64,000 nucleotides of DNA from Lineus longissimus (Eukaryota; Nemertea; Pilidiophora; Heteronemertea; Lineidae). The stretch is taken from positions 124,001 to 188,000 of the forward strand of contig NC_088320.1 in NCBI RefSeq assembly GCF_910592395.1, in the 5' to 3' direction. The first letter of the stretch is position 1. Each line of letters opens with the position of its first letter. The translations under genes and the position numbers were made by a program. Below are positions 1 to 10,974 of this stretch, one piece after another. The notes under the pieces are model-generated. The model was given only the letters and a program-made list of their open reading frames with translations. It did no database searches and was not told the origin of the DNA.

Positions 1-345
1 GCCAATGAATGCGAGGTGCACCCCTGCAATAGGTCTACTTGTGACGTTGTATGTCAGGCCAGTGAATAAATAGGTGCACACCTGCAGTGGGTCTAAGGTC
101 GATCAGGCAAGTGAATTGAAGGTACACACCTGCAGTGGGTCTACCTTTGGTAGGTCGATCAGGCAAGTGAATTGAAGGTACACACTTGCAATGGGTCTGC
201 CTGTGACGTGGTCAGTCAGGACCGTGAATGTGTAGGTACACACCTGCAATGGGCCTGCCTGTAGGGTCAGGCAAGTGAATTGAAGGTACACACCTGCACT
301 GGGTCTGCCTATAGGGTCAGGCAAGTGAATGTAAAGGTACACACC
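1..345. repeat. Minisatellite derived from an exon/intron border
   Basis: Irregular tandem repeats of about 40-65 bp. Each carries a core that on the minus strand reads roughly CAGGCAGACCCATTGCAGGTGTG followed by TACCTTCAATTCACTTGCC. Seven or so copies are visible, some with an added GACGTGGT-type segment. The core matches the end of the adjacent minus-strand exon (TGRPIA, then a GTGTGT donor), so the array looks like repeated copying of that exon end together with its 5' splice site. The array reaches the left edge of the window and its full length is unknown. Confidence 0.85.
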
Positions 346-2607
346 TGCGATGGGTCTTCCTGTGACGTGATAGGTCAGGCCCGTGAGTGGGTTTGTCTCA
401 ATGAAGTCATATGTGAACGTGAAGGTACTCTGCCCGTCGACTGTCACTTCCCAGTCGTCCGCTGATGTTCGTTCAAGGGTCCACATACCGTTGACCGGTT
501 GCTGAAAGATAGAATAATGATCCCCAGCTCGAATAATCCCGTACACTCAGTGGTGCGGCGAGCCTTCTCAACATGACCAAGAACTACCTCATCTACAGAA
601 ATACCTCCTCTACAGAACAGTGTGCTTGGTTGACCACTACTACAGTCAAAGAAACCTTTCGTAACGTTCGTGACATGATAGTGCGTCCAAGTCCACTTAA
701 ATCATCTCTTTTCAAATAGTCTTGTCTAGCTTCTTCTTAGATTAGTTTTTGCCCTACCTTTATTTTCAACTTCTCCAGTTTGGAGGATGCCAGTGTAACT
801 TTCTCTGCGTTTGTTCCCACGGCAAAAACTTCAACAGTTCCTGGAAATTAAGTGGATAAAATGTCGTGGGAATATGTTGGAAACTGATCAGGCAAGTCGA
901 CAGGACGTGTCAGATCTTGAAAACCACATGCTGAATCGTGCTATGTATAGACTGCTGATGATACTGACGGGTAACTGCTTGTCTATCAGGGAAAGTGCTA
1001 AGACATCATTCTGAATTGGGTTAACATTGGCTTTACACTTCAAATTTCATAGCAATGATGGGGATGATTCGTCATCAGCAGGCTGTAAAGTGCCCTAGGC
1101 TGCTATAGCCTAGAAATTGTACAACGCGCACATGATAACAAGACTATGTTGTCTTGACCCTCCTCACCATCTGGCCTCTTGAGCTGACATGCTGGCGCCG
1201 CTGTCGTTCCCTGTATTGTAATGGAGAGTTCCATCAGTTGACTGTCCACGGGGATACCGACGGTTGAGCTCCCTGATGTCGGGAATGTAAACTTCATGAG
1301 GGAAACAGGCGCTGTGTTGATGGCGTCCTGGAATATATAGATTGGTATGGATGGGAACCGCAGTGGTTGGTTTGGCCGGGTAGATCGTAGCCCAATTTGT
1401 CTCTACGGTTAGAGAGATGGGGTGGGGCGGGTTATTGTAAGAACTCAGACTTGGTAAAAAGGGGCAACGCTTTCAAAGTAAATCCCATCTTCCTGTTCCA
1501 CTCAGAAGGTGTGTGTTCTCAGGAATCGGTTGGTCGGACAAAGGGCCGGGATCATGCCTTGGACCCACTTTTCTCATCCATGACGCGCATGCTGCTTCGC
1601 AACTCAGGGGACACCGGGTTAGCAAAGCTTTCGAGCAATGATTCCCAATAAAAACACTTTACTGACCTACCTTAATGATGTCAACAACAGATCCAATGGT
1701 TCCTTTCCCGGCATTGACCACAGAACCTCCAGACATCATCGCCAGAAGCTGATAGAGAGCATTACCAGTTGGCAGTGACCTCTTTGACCTTGAAGCGACG
1801 CCATGATGGATCGCGTGGATGGACACTGACTTCTCACGAGAAAGTCCCAAGAATTGGTCTAGTTCTTCTTGACTGATATCATGGTAGCCAAGCAGGAGAA
1901 TAGCGTGGGATTGGAGCACTGCCACATTCAAATCTGAAGATTGATGTTTAATTTAGGCTTCAGTTCACGTACAAGAGTGTTTCAGCATATTATAATTTTT
2001 CAGATTCGTCAATCAAACGGTGTCATTTTTAAAGCAGACCGAGCTACGTTTAACTGTACAATGATATCTTCTTTGGTAGTGCAATTACTCGTTGATTTAT
2101 TGTGTGCGCTCGATAGTGACCTGCCTTTTCACCATGGCGGGACGCTGGTTCAACTTACGTTTGAGTAAGCCCTCTCGTGTGACCACTGGGACGTCTTTGA
2201 TACCTTTTGCCTGTAGCTCATTCAGCAAACGATTTCTTGTATCTTCCAAATCAGAAAATAATAAACCTGCAAATAATCAATCCAAATCAATCGCTAATAT
2301 CATCACTTGCACCTTCATTTTATTCACTGTAAATCTAGGCGTTCCGTCCGAAGGAGTCACTCATAAAGCCGGGGCAAAGGGTTGGTTTTGCATGGGGTTT
2401 GCAGGCAAAGCTCCGCTGAATCGGAGCTAAAGATCTCCCGCGTCGGCTCGCTGCTTTGGTGATGAGCAGGGGTAAGTTGACCCTTTATGCTACTACAGTA
2501 TACCTACCATTTCCTTCTCCTTTATTTCCCTGAAAGGAAACTGCTGACACAGAATAATACAGAACAATCGCACAAAGAATAACCACGCTTGAAAACCGAG
2601 TAGCCAT
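345..2607 (-). CDS. Secreted vWA-related protein (VWA7/hemicentin-like), 3' end outside the window
   Basis: Five exons are supported. 2607-2508 encodes Met plus a signal peptide (MATRFSSVVILCAIVLYYSV). 2266-2159 follows, then 1933-1671, 1327-1168 and about 501-345. Phases of the first three introns join cleanly (1, 1, 0). The third exon resembles the last strand/helix part of a vWA domain (ILLLGYHD, SLPTGNALYQLLAMMSGG, then VVDIIK). The fourth (DAINTAPVSLMKFTFPTSG, VPVDSQ-type strand) and fifth (PVNGMWTL, then TFTFTYDF) resemble the beta-sandwich after the vWA domain in VWA7 and hemicentins (FPVDS and P-x-P-G-x-W-T motifs). No metal-binding DxSxS motif was found, so the protein seems to lack the first half of a vWA domain. 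Exon 4 ends in phase 1 but exon 5 begins in phase 0, so a small exon between 510 and 1160 is probably missing from this model. Family assignment is moderate; a secreted product is well supported. Confidence 0.6.
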
Positions 2608-3484
2608 CCTTTCAGCCCACATTACAAAATATACAATGAGAACGGTCTAGAATAACATTAAGAATCTTTTGAAGCGAGCTGGCGTTCGATCAAATCATGT
2701 TGAAATGGAGGAAATGGTATGAGTGTCCTTTAATTCATTTGATAACTTGATATATTTATGTATCTTTAATCTCAAGGATTACAAGTGTCACACTCAAGCG
2801 ATAAATGGATTTAAATGATAACGATGGGTTTTTAGATGACCACTTTGTTTGGTTTTTAAGCATCTGATCAAGTTCACAAACCGGACAGTGACACCATCAT
2901 CATCGCCTTCACTGAGTTCTGACTTCCCCCGTTGCTGTTGGGTATTGAAGTTGCTGTCAATCAGAACCGGCCGAAGCGATGTAGTTGCGACTGCAGCGCT
3001 CCTGTGACTTTCTTTAATCTGCCAAGCCAACACATATATCATGTGGGCGAGCTTGCTTCTACCTGACCCGCATTTGTAATATTTGTTATTGTAATGTCAT
3101 GAGAACTGATCCACTCGATCTTGATCTTGATCTTTAAAAGATTTGTGTAAGTGTTAGTTTGTAAATCTAATGATCAGCTAATGGATCATTGCTATTTGAC
3201 AGAACAATCAGAGAAAGTGAAGGCTCGGGCTATATGGCCTAGCTTACTTTAACTTTTTTCAACTTTCGTTCCCGAGTGATGCCGATGAATATATATCGGT
3301 GCTGAATCCTCAAGTTATGCTATTCCAGGCAGTATCAAGGTATGACAGGGCTTTTTGAGCATTTTATCATATTTCTTCCACGATAGCACTCAAACATATT
3401 AATACATGTACTTGTCTCAACCATCTAGCGGATGCATAACTAACTATATTTATCACAGCGTGATACATTTTATTTCTCAAAGAT
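2608..3484. other. Gene-free stretch upstream of the vWA-related gene
   Basis: Probably holds the promoter and 5' UTR of the minus-strand secreted-protein gene that starts at 2607. Short open frames exist on both strands, but none has splice signals or recognisable protein character. Confidence 0.4.
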
Positions 3485-3560
3485 TCCCCGGTGGGATTCG
3501 AACCAGCGTAAAAATAAAAATCAATCAGGTCAGCGCCTCAGACCATTGAGCTACCGAAGT
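3485..3560 (-). pseudogene. tRNA-like pseudogene or SINE head
   Basis: On the minus strand the acceptor arms ACTTCGG and CCGGGGA pair at six of seven positions (with G-T wobbles). An A-box-like TAGCTCAATGG with a plausible D stem is present, and the B box GGTTCGAATCC is intact. The anticodon region is T-rich and forms no proper stem, and only three of five T-stem pairs hold. This is a decayed tRNA or the head of a tRNA-derived SINE rather than a working gene. Confidence 0.5.
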
Positions 3561-3866
3561 ACAGTTGTAATGGAGAGAGCGGTAGCCGGTACATATTCAG
3601 CACGGTTCAGCACTTCAATGTACTCATGACGTGACGGGCGCGGAAGTTTTAGATTTGTTCGAAAGAGGACGAAACTCTACAGGGTGGCCCAGAAAGGGTT
3701 TCCCTTGCACAATAGAATTCTAGTGTGTATCCATTGTGTGAGGGAAAATGGTCCTGTGCCACCCTGTAGTACATGAACTTGTCTCCCTGTTAGAAGACAT
3801 CGGAGCGAAAGTGAAAAATGACTTTCGGCCAATGAGACAGGAGTGCACCATATCTCTTCTGGACGT

Positions 3867-4107
3867 GCCCTCCCCTTCATAGCTCGCCATGCTGCCAGAG
3901 AGTGTACCAAGTCTTTGCTGGATGTGCCCTCCCCTTCATAGCTCGCCATGCTGCCAGAGAGTGTACCAAGTATTTGCTGGATGTGCCCTCCCCTTCATAG
4001 CTCGCCATGCTGCCAGAGAGTGTACCAAGTCTTTGCTGGATGCGCCCTCCCTTTCATAGCTCGCCATGCTGCCAGAGGTGTACCAAGTCTTTGATGGATG
4101 TGCCATG
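3867..4107. repeat. Tandem repeat, 59-bp unit, about four copies
   Basis: Units begin near 3867, 3926, 3985 and 4044 with GCCCTCCCCTTCATAGCTCG, then CCATGCTGCCAGAG and GTGTACCAAGTCTTTGCTGG. The spacing is exactly 59 bp, with few substitutions in the first three copies and decay in the last. No gene is associated. Confidence 0.9.
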
Positions 4108-4908
4108 TACCTTTACTATGCGTACTCTGTCTGATCTAGATGTGTACTCTTCCAACGCAGTGCACCATGCTTCTACAGAGTGGACCTTGTCTCCACCCTT
4201 AGGAAAAATGTGTGTCTCATTTTCAGATGGTGAATACCTGATCATTTTCATCAGCTCAAAATCAGCAAGTAGGATCTGATATATTGAACCAGTCAACACT
4301 CATATTAGAACATGATCGATCGAATTCTCCGTCTCATCCTAGAATCGTGCAATGTAGATCTGACACAACATCTCGACCCTGCTACAGAGAAGACACAGTT
4401 ATAATGTATGTATTCGATCTTCAGATTGAGTCTGGTGTGTTTGAAAGATTCTTGTGCTTATTGGCAACTCTGTCTCCCACCTTCCCGACATTATTTGTTA
4501 TAGCCTGACTATCATTGTGACCTGGTCTACCTGAGGTTGAGACACCTCGACGTGACCACAGAGAATACAGTTCACAGCCTTGCTGTCACAGAGACAATGT
4601 TGACACCTGGCCCGCTGAAAGTAGACATCCCGACTCACAAAAGGACTGGCCATATATGCATTGTACATGTATATGATTATATATTTCTGCCCTCCCGAAA
4701 ATACATTAAGTTGATTATGTGCATTATTGGATAGGTGAAAGGTTCAATATACATGTACGCCATACCTTCACGTTGACAGCCACGTGGTTTTATTTATTGA
4801 TCAAAGGGGTGGAAATAAAGGGTATTCACGGCCCACGGCATGACTAAGACTTCGCTAACAATAGGAAAAGGTGTTTGATAACATAGGCTACGAGAACGTG
4901 TATAATAC
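4108..4908. other. Gene-free stretch
   Basis: Intergenic sequence before the TspO-like gene. It is AT-rich with TGTACATGTA-type motifs and has no open frame with coding character. The right end probably contains the promoter of the gene whose coding part starts at 5121. Confidence 0.4.
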
Positions 4909-5120
4909 TTGTGGAGTGTCGTGAGAAGGAGTTCATATTTTATGTCGATCTTTAAGGGAACAGTCGCCATTTTGCAGAATTTCGCAAAAGGTAAGATTTA
5001 TTTGTTGGATTTTCTTTCTTTCATCGATTCACAGTTCTATGAGCTATTTGGCCATAATCATCACTTTCTACATAATCACTTTCTAGATATGTTTTCGCCT
5101 ATTTCAGCTGAAACCTTAAT

Positions 5121-7416
5121 ATGACTGCAGAAACAAACTTCAGACATGGCGGGTTCAAGATGTTCTCAATCATCTTGACCCTGTTCTTCTACATCGCCGT
5201 GTTGGTCTTCAACTACCTCACCATGCAGAATTTCGGAACAGATATAGGTAAATCTGATTATATTGACAAAACACCCAATTCTCCTGCTCCCACAAAACAA
5301 CACCAAAACCACTCTTTACCAAACGAGTAAGCGGCATAGGAGCAACTATATATACACAACTTTACATGCTTTTAAAACTACTTCTTGTCGTATATTCATA
5401 ATATCAGTTGAAATCAGTGGTGTTGACAACAAAATGTAACTTCACCATTGCAGGAATCTTCACGAACAACACGGGTGATGTTTCACGCTACTTCCAAATC
5501 GAGATCACACCGGCCAACTGGACCTTCGCGATATGGGGCTTCATCTACGCGTGGCAGTTGCTCTTCATAGTCTACGCGATGACCACTCTATGCAGGTGAG
5601 CAGAACATCGCATCTTAAGACAAAACAAAACGTTAATCGATCTTGTCTTGACTTTTGTCAGGTAATGAGTAATGGTCTGTAGAAAACCTTCGAATGACAC
5701 GACCAAGCCCAATTAAACGAAAAAACAACCCTCAGCGAAATAACGCAGCGACTCCATGTCATCTATTTCGCACTCTTGATATCACCGGGTTGGTAGGCTT
5801 ACCACACCAAGCATAGCATTTCCATCAATGCTTAGTTGAAGAGGAATATAACAACCTTCTCGAGTCTATCAGCCAAGCCTAACTAAATCGTGCCGATATA
5901 GTGCCTATAACAGTCTAAATTCAATATCCAATTGCTCTGCTTGCACACAATCGTAGTCAGTTGCCATTTTCTCTCATCTCTACGTCAATTTCATTATTTT
6001 CAGGAAAACTGAGAGCGGCTACCTCTACATGCACTCCTCCCAAATGCCAACAGGGATCTACTGGATCTATATCTTCAACAACCTTCTCAACGTTGCCTGG
6101 CTGATACTGTGGGATAGATTCATGGTGGAGTGGTCCCTTCTTGTCATCGTATTTATACCTATCACCCTCTACATCATGATCCTGTTGACTGTCAGGGCCC
6201 TCAATGCTGGACAGGCGTCACTCGCTAACGAAGGTAAGGTCCATCTGGGAGCTTACAACAGATCTGATTCGAGGGGAAATGAAATCGAGGGTGGCTGATT
6301 TCAAGAAGCGTAGGCTCCTCTGGAGGCAACAACCATACAGGCGGTGATAGTTATCCCGACTCGGTAAAGTAAAGGCGAGGTTATTGTTGCCGCCCTATTC
6401 CCACTCACAAACTAAAACTATGTTCGATATTTCAGGAATGGGGCGAGAGATCTGGTTCAACCGTTTCTTCGTCCAGAACGCATTTGGCATCTACGCCGCG
6501 TGGACCACCATCGCCTCGCTCATCAACTTCGCTGTCGTCATGGCGTACAAGGTCGGTCTCGACCAAGCATTTGCTTCCACCGTTTCTCTGGGAGTCCTTG
6601 CTTTTCTGTTGGTTGTTTGGATCATCATGGATCTGATCGTCTGCGACAAGTAAGTCACGTGATATCGACGCTTTTGTAGCAGATTTGCTCCAATTGTAGG
6701 CATGATTGTTTCGACTCCTTAATGTTTTCACTGGCAGTGCGAGAAATAGAGGAAAGATCTAAAAATCGCCGTCGATGAACTATAAGATCTTCGTACTCCT
6801 TCGTTTGTAAGGTTTGCGAAACCTGCCTACAAGCTATAAACCAAGGAACCAGCCGTATGGTATGGGACTTGTTGTCACCGAAAACATAACAATTACCACA
6901 TTTGTAAATGAATTCCTCCTTAAATTGCGAGGCATTGTTTGACTATAAAAGCTTTTAGTCGCCTACTTATGTTGGTTAGGAATTATGCATTCCAAAGTAA
7001 TAAGCTGTCACAGTTGAGGGCCATTTCACAAGAATGTTGGGTTGGCCAACGTGACCGGGAAAAAGTTGTACACAATCAAGATACTTAGCAATTTTCAATA
7101 GAATCTTCGTTGTGTTTGTCGTTGCAGGTATACCCGTTTCCTCTTCACCCCTTACATTGTCGTCGCCGTGGCGCTCGCTGGAAGCATGCACTTGAACTGG
7201 GTGCCAACCAAACGCAATAGTATATTCACTGCGGTCCTAGAGGGTGTTGATGGTGCTGCGCTCATAATCAAGTTCATCTCGATGATATACCGACAGTGTA
7301 CGAGCCCCATACCGGCTACCGGGAAAGAGAAAAGGGCAGCTTACCAGGCGGATGCCGAGGCGCAGTCTGAGCCAGAGAAGCTACAAATTGTCGAGCCGTA
7401 CACTGGAAACTTGTAA
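5121..7416 (+). CDS. TspO-like tryptophan-rich multi-pass membrane protein, copy 1
   Basis: Five coding exons: 5121-5247, 5454-5595, 6004-6233, 6436-6649 and 7128-7416, with phases 1, 2, 1 and 2, total 333 aa. A leader exon probably ends near a GCAAAAG/GTAAG donor about 4990 and joins an acceptor just after position 5106. The protein has about eight hydrophobic helices (IILTLFFYIAVLVFNYL, WTFAIWGFIYAWQLLFIVYA, YIFNNLLNVAWLILW and others) and a hydrophilic C-terminal tail of about 45 residues. Motifs ITPANWTFAIWGFIY and LNVAWLILW recall the PxxWxFxxxWxxLY and LNxxW signatures of TspO/MBR tryptophan-rich proteins and an uncharacterised animal family with the same motif. TspO relatives bind tetrapyrroles or cholesterol, but this function is not shown here. 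It lies tail-to-tail with its paralogue at 8434-10124. Gene model confidence is high; function low. Confidence 0.88.
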
Positions 7417-8433
7417 ACTGTATTCGTACTAAGATTCGAGCTGTTGGATACTAGACAGACTTTTTCGAACATCCTTTGTTGGTCTTGACAATGAACCGTT
7501 CACATGATCAGTTAAGGAAGTGGTGTGATACGGTGTGAAGTCGATCCGTCAAAGTTAGAATGCAGGATGAAGCGGAACGAAGGAATATTTAATATAAAAA
7601 TAGATACTGCTTGATTATGTCATGTATGTAACGACTGCACTGAAATCAACTGTGTGCTTGTGGGGAATATCAGTAGGCTGCATGATTAGGTTGACAGTAC
7701 TACTCGAAGCAGACCTGCTGATATAGGGAGATGACTACTCTCTATTAGAAACTGTTAAATGCATGCCTACTGATCATGACCTCTGAGGAAGGAGTTTACG
7801 CTACATCAGAGTGTATATAATTTTATATCATTTCATACTAGTATGCGCATTGGAACCACATTTAATAGATATGACACCCTACAGACATTATACGTTTTTG
7901 TAAATTGTTTAACAAATAGATTTTTATAATACAACACTAAGTAGTCTTATTTAGTCGTAGTCAAGGCCAACAACCCATCTCCTTTAACCCTTCTTTGGAT
8001 ATTTGAGAATCCTCCCTGGAAAATGAATGCACTAATTGGGAACCAGAAAATCCAAAACGGCATCACGTGACAGATTGGTCCCGTGTATCTGTTTGCCCCC
8101 CTGGGAAAATGGTCCTTCTGTATGTGTTGTATGAAGATAGATTAAGGTATATGGTTCTACATACATGTATATAGAGAACATGCTGGTCAACGCCTCAAGA
8201 GATTACCGGCTACAATCATGTAATACATGATGAAATCCGTTGTCCCCTCGGACACGCTGTCCTAAAACCTTTCACAGCGGCTGCTTCGACACTGCGAATG
8301 GAAAGCCTTGAAGATGATTATGATAGTATGGTTACTGCCGAGGCATTCCCGTCGGCCTGATGACGGTGTCGAAGTCCACAAAGTACTGCCGTGTACCAGG
8401 GTGTTTATTCGGTCATGATAGGATTGGATACGT
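7417..8433. other. Spacer between two convergent TspO-like genes
   Basis: Holds the 3' ends of both genes. TTTATT at 8404-8409 reads AATAAA on the minus strand and is the likely poly(A) signal of the minus gene. No coding feature was found. Confidence 0.5.
8404..8409 (-). terminator. Likely poly(A) signal of the minus TspO-like gene
   Basis: AATAAA on the minus strand, 25 bases past the stop codon. It lies in the second copy of a short duplication of the 3' coding end. Confidence 0.5.
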
Positions 8434-10124
8434 TCACTCGGTCATGATAGAAGGATTGGATGCGTTTACAAACTTGACTTTCATTCCCATACTGTCCTCG
8501 ACCTGCAGAGGCCTCTTGTAGTGTCTCCAAACCAAGATGGTGACCTTTGACAGCAGCGCCACCACGCCGACTCCCAGGAGAACTATGGTAAAGATGCTGT
8601 TGCGTGACGTTGGATCCCAGTGTTCCGCTGTGATTCCTGAGCAGGCGAGGATGATGATGAAGTAGGGGGTGACGATGTATCTCGTGAACCTGCAATCGGA
8701 CAAGATAGGGCCTTCATTTCAATTAAACGACAGGGTGAATCTGGCGATATGAGGGCTCCGTCCCGGTTCAAAGATGCGTCTAAACTCGTACGGCTCAGCG
8801 TAACTTGGTGGTTAAACAGCTGTTCCACACCGTCTGATCTGTGTTATCATAGCAAACAAGTAGAGTAACTGGCCATGAGATCCCTCCTCCCCCCAACCCC
8901 CACACACACCCACACACAAAAAGACGGTTGAGCAGCTGGTTCAATCACAATATACTCTGTTTTCATTCCATGGATGTCCTCTCCGTTTAGTAGCCCGTTC
9001 ACCTGCGTGAGATATATCATTAACAGGGTTTAAAGAAGCCTGGCAAGATACTTACTTGTCGAGGAAGAAGATATCCATGACGAACCACAGGACCAACTCA
9101 ACAGCGAGGATGCTCAGAGATGACGTACACGCCACGGCATTGTCAACCCCAGCAATGTAAGTTAACACCATGGCCAGGTTCAGAAGAGTCGCAACACTTG
9201 TCCACGTGGCATAGAGGGCCATGCCGTTCTGGGTCAACCCTATCGTCAAGCCAATGTCCCGGCAGAGGCCGTACTTCCTCATGGCGCCGCGGTTGTCGTG
9301 GAGTCCTTTGAAGGAGAGTGCCAAGCAGATGTAAAGCGTGAAAGGAATCAAGGCGATTACACCAAGGGCTGCGCCGATTATCTTTCTGTCCCATAACACG
9401 AGCCACGCAGCGTTAAAGATGTTGTTTAAGATGTAGAAAACATACATGAGGGTCGGGGCGAAAGAGGGCGCATCGTAGACATAGCCTGCCGCGCTTTTTC
9501 TGCATGTTCCTATGAGGCTGTAGACGATCCACAGTGCCTGCCAGGTGTAGATGACCCCCCATACCGAGAAGGTCCAGCCGGCTGGCGTGATCTCCAGGTA
9601 ATAGAAGTCAGACACGGCCGCAGTTGTGTTCAAGAACAACGCTGGAGTTGAAAAGAAATCATACAGTTAATGGCACATCAAATATCTACTTGCTGATACG
9701 ACAATCAAGTACCAAGCAGATGCATCAGTGAGAAATGCCATGCCGTCTACTGTCTTCGACAACTAGTAGGCCGAGCAACTACATTCTAAACTTCCAAACT
9801 TATTCCTTTCGTACCCTTGGTTTATGTGACGAAGTCCGAGACGACGCAGCGGACACAGAAACTGGAGGGTCAAGATGAGGAGGTTGCAGCTGTTCCCTTC
9901 CAAGGAGCAAGCAGTCAGGTCAAATCCCTTGTCGCCATAGTTGATCTACCTCGTGCACTGTACCTTCCTCTGCATATGGCAGAGCCGGGGAGGACCACCT
10001 CCGTTCACCTACCTGTCTGTATCTTGTCTCCTTGGCCAGCGAGTGCACTGATCACCATGAGCCCAACAAACACCCCGAAGGTCAACCACATCACTGCTAA
10101 CTTTAGCTTGTTATGTTCCGCCAT
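8434..10124 (-). CDS. TspO-like tryptophan-rich multi-pass membrane protein, copy 2
   Basis: Three coding exons: 10124-10013, 9641-9056 and 8689-8434, phases 1 and 2, total 317 aa. The start MAEHNKLKLAVMWLTFGVFV opens a first TM helix. The core carries ITPAGWTFSVWGVIYTWQA, NNIFNAAWLVLWDR and MALYATWTSVATLLN, aligning along its whole length with the plus-strand paralogue at 5121-7416. The middle exon covers three exons of the paralogue, so two introns (after the LCR position and before the GMGRE position) are missing here or were gained there; the first and last introns are shared in position and phase. The C-terminus ends NPSIMTE, inside a short tandem duplication. About eight TM helices are expected. 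Role unknown; TspO-like ligand binding is only a family-level guess. Confidence 0.88.
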
Positions 10125-10974
10125 TTCAGCTCTGGAATTAGCGAGATTTGTTCCAAATCATCAGGAAGTCGCGAATAAGCATGATGAGTCGTTCTTACCA
10201 GCAGCCAAAGCAAAGCCAACGGCAAAAAAAGCCAAGCCAAAGGCAGGGCCCAAGTCTGGGTCATGATGTCAGAATGATGGTGGTTATCAGGCGTCATTGG
10301 AAGAGGTTGTTTATGAGCAGGATCAAAGGGGGCCGCCACGAAATTGCACCGAGGTGACAGATTTCACTTGATACATCATGAAAAGCAGTTTGCACGATCA
10401 AATATTATGAAACATCTACAGGGCAGCAAAGCCAACGAAAAGGAGGGCAGGCATGCATGAAATAGTCACTTACTCGTTTGTCAATCAGTCAATAAGTGGT
10501 CGCTGAACAGAAATTTGAAGAAGAAGTATATCATAACATGCACGTTCCCGTGGATATAAAGCCTTGTTATCGAGTTGTCTCCAGGTGACAAACGCACATG
10601 ACAAACAATAGTTCACTTTAATGCACATTGGAATGCGCGCATAAGATAATACACTCATGACAAATATCGATTGCATAATTCTAGTGATATTGAAAACGTA
10701 TTATGTAAGATGGTCAGTCATAAGGCCTGTATGTGACTCGACAAATCAGCTTGGTATTATTATAGTTTCAGACTATTGAAAGGTCGAGCTCTTTGGTCAA
10801 GTTTGTTTATTCTTGTTTTGAAAGCCTTACTTTCCTTGAGGGCGACACTTGTGTGATTGATTATAACAGTACGGACCACCAAAGGGTCCTTGTGTGCAAT
10901 CTCAACCGAAGTCTGAGATAAGCTGAAACTCCCGAACTGTTGATTTCGCACCAGCTGTTCGTTTCGAATGTTAC
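10125..10974. other. Spacer between the TspO-like gene and the Pro-rich gene
   Basis: Holds the 5' region of the minus TspO-like gene and the 3' end of the next minus-strand gene. TTTATT at 10806-10811 (AATAAA on the minus strand) lies about 165 bases past the stop at 10975 and may be its poly(A) signal. No coding feature was found. Confidence 0.4.

Noticed and set aside
103-546. The full 147-codon minus frame as a single exon
   Set aside because: The left two thirds is a minisatellite and the right end passes an acceptor (TATCTTTCAG). Only about 501-345 is accepted as an exon of the vWA-related gene.
9817-10266. 149-codon plus-strand frame
   Set aside because: It is antisense to the first exon and 5' flank of the minus TspO-like gene and shows no family likeness or splice signals.
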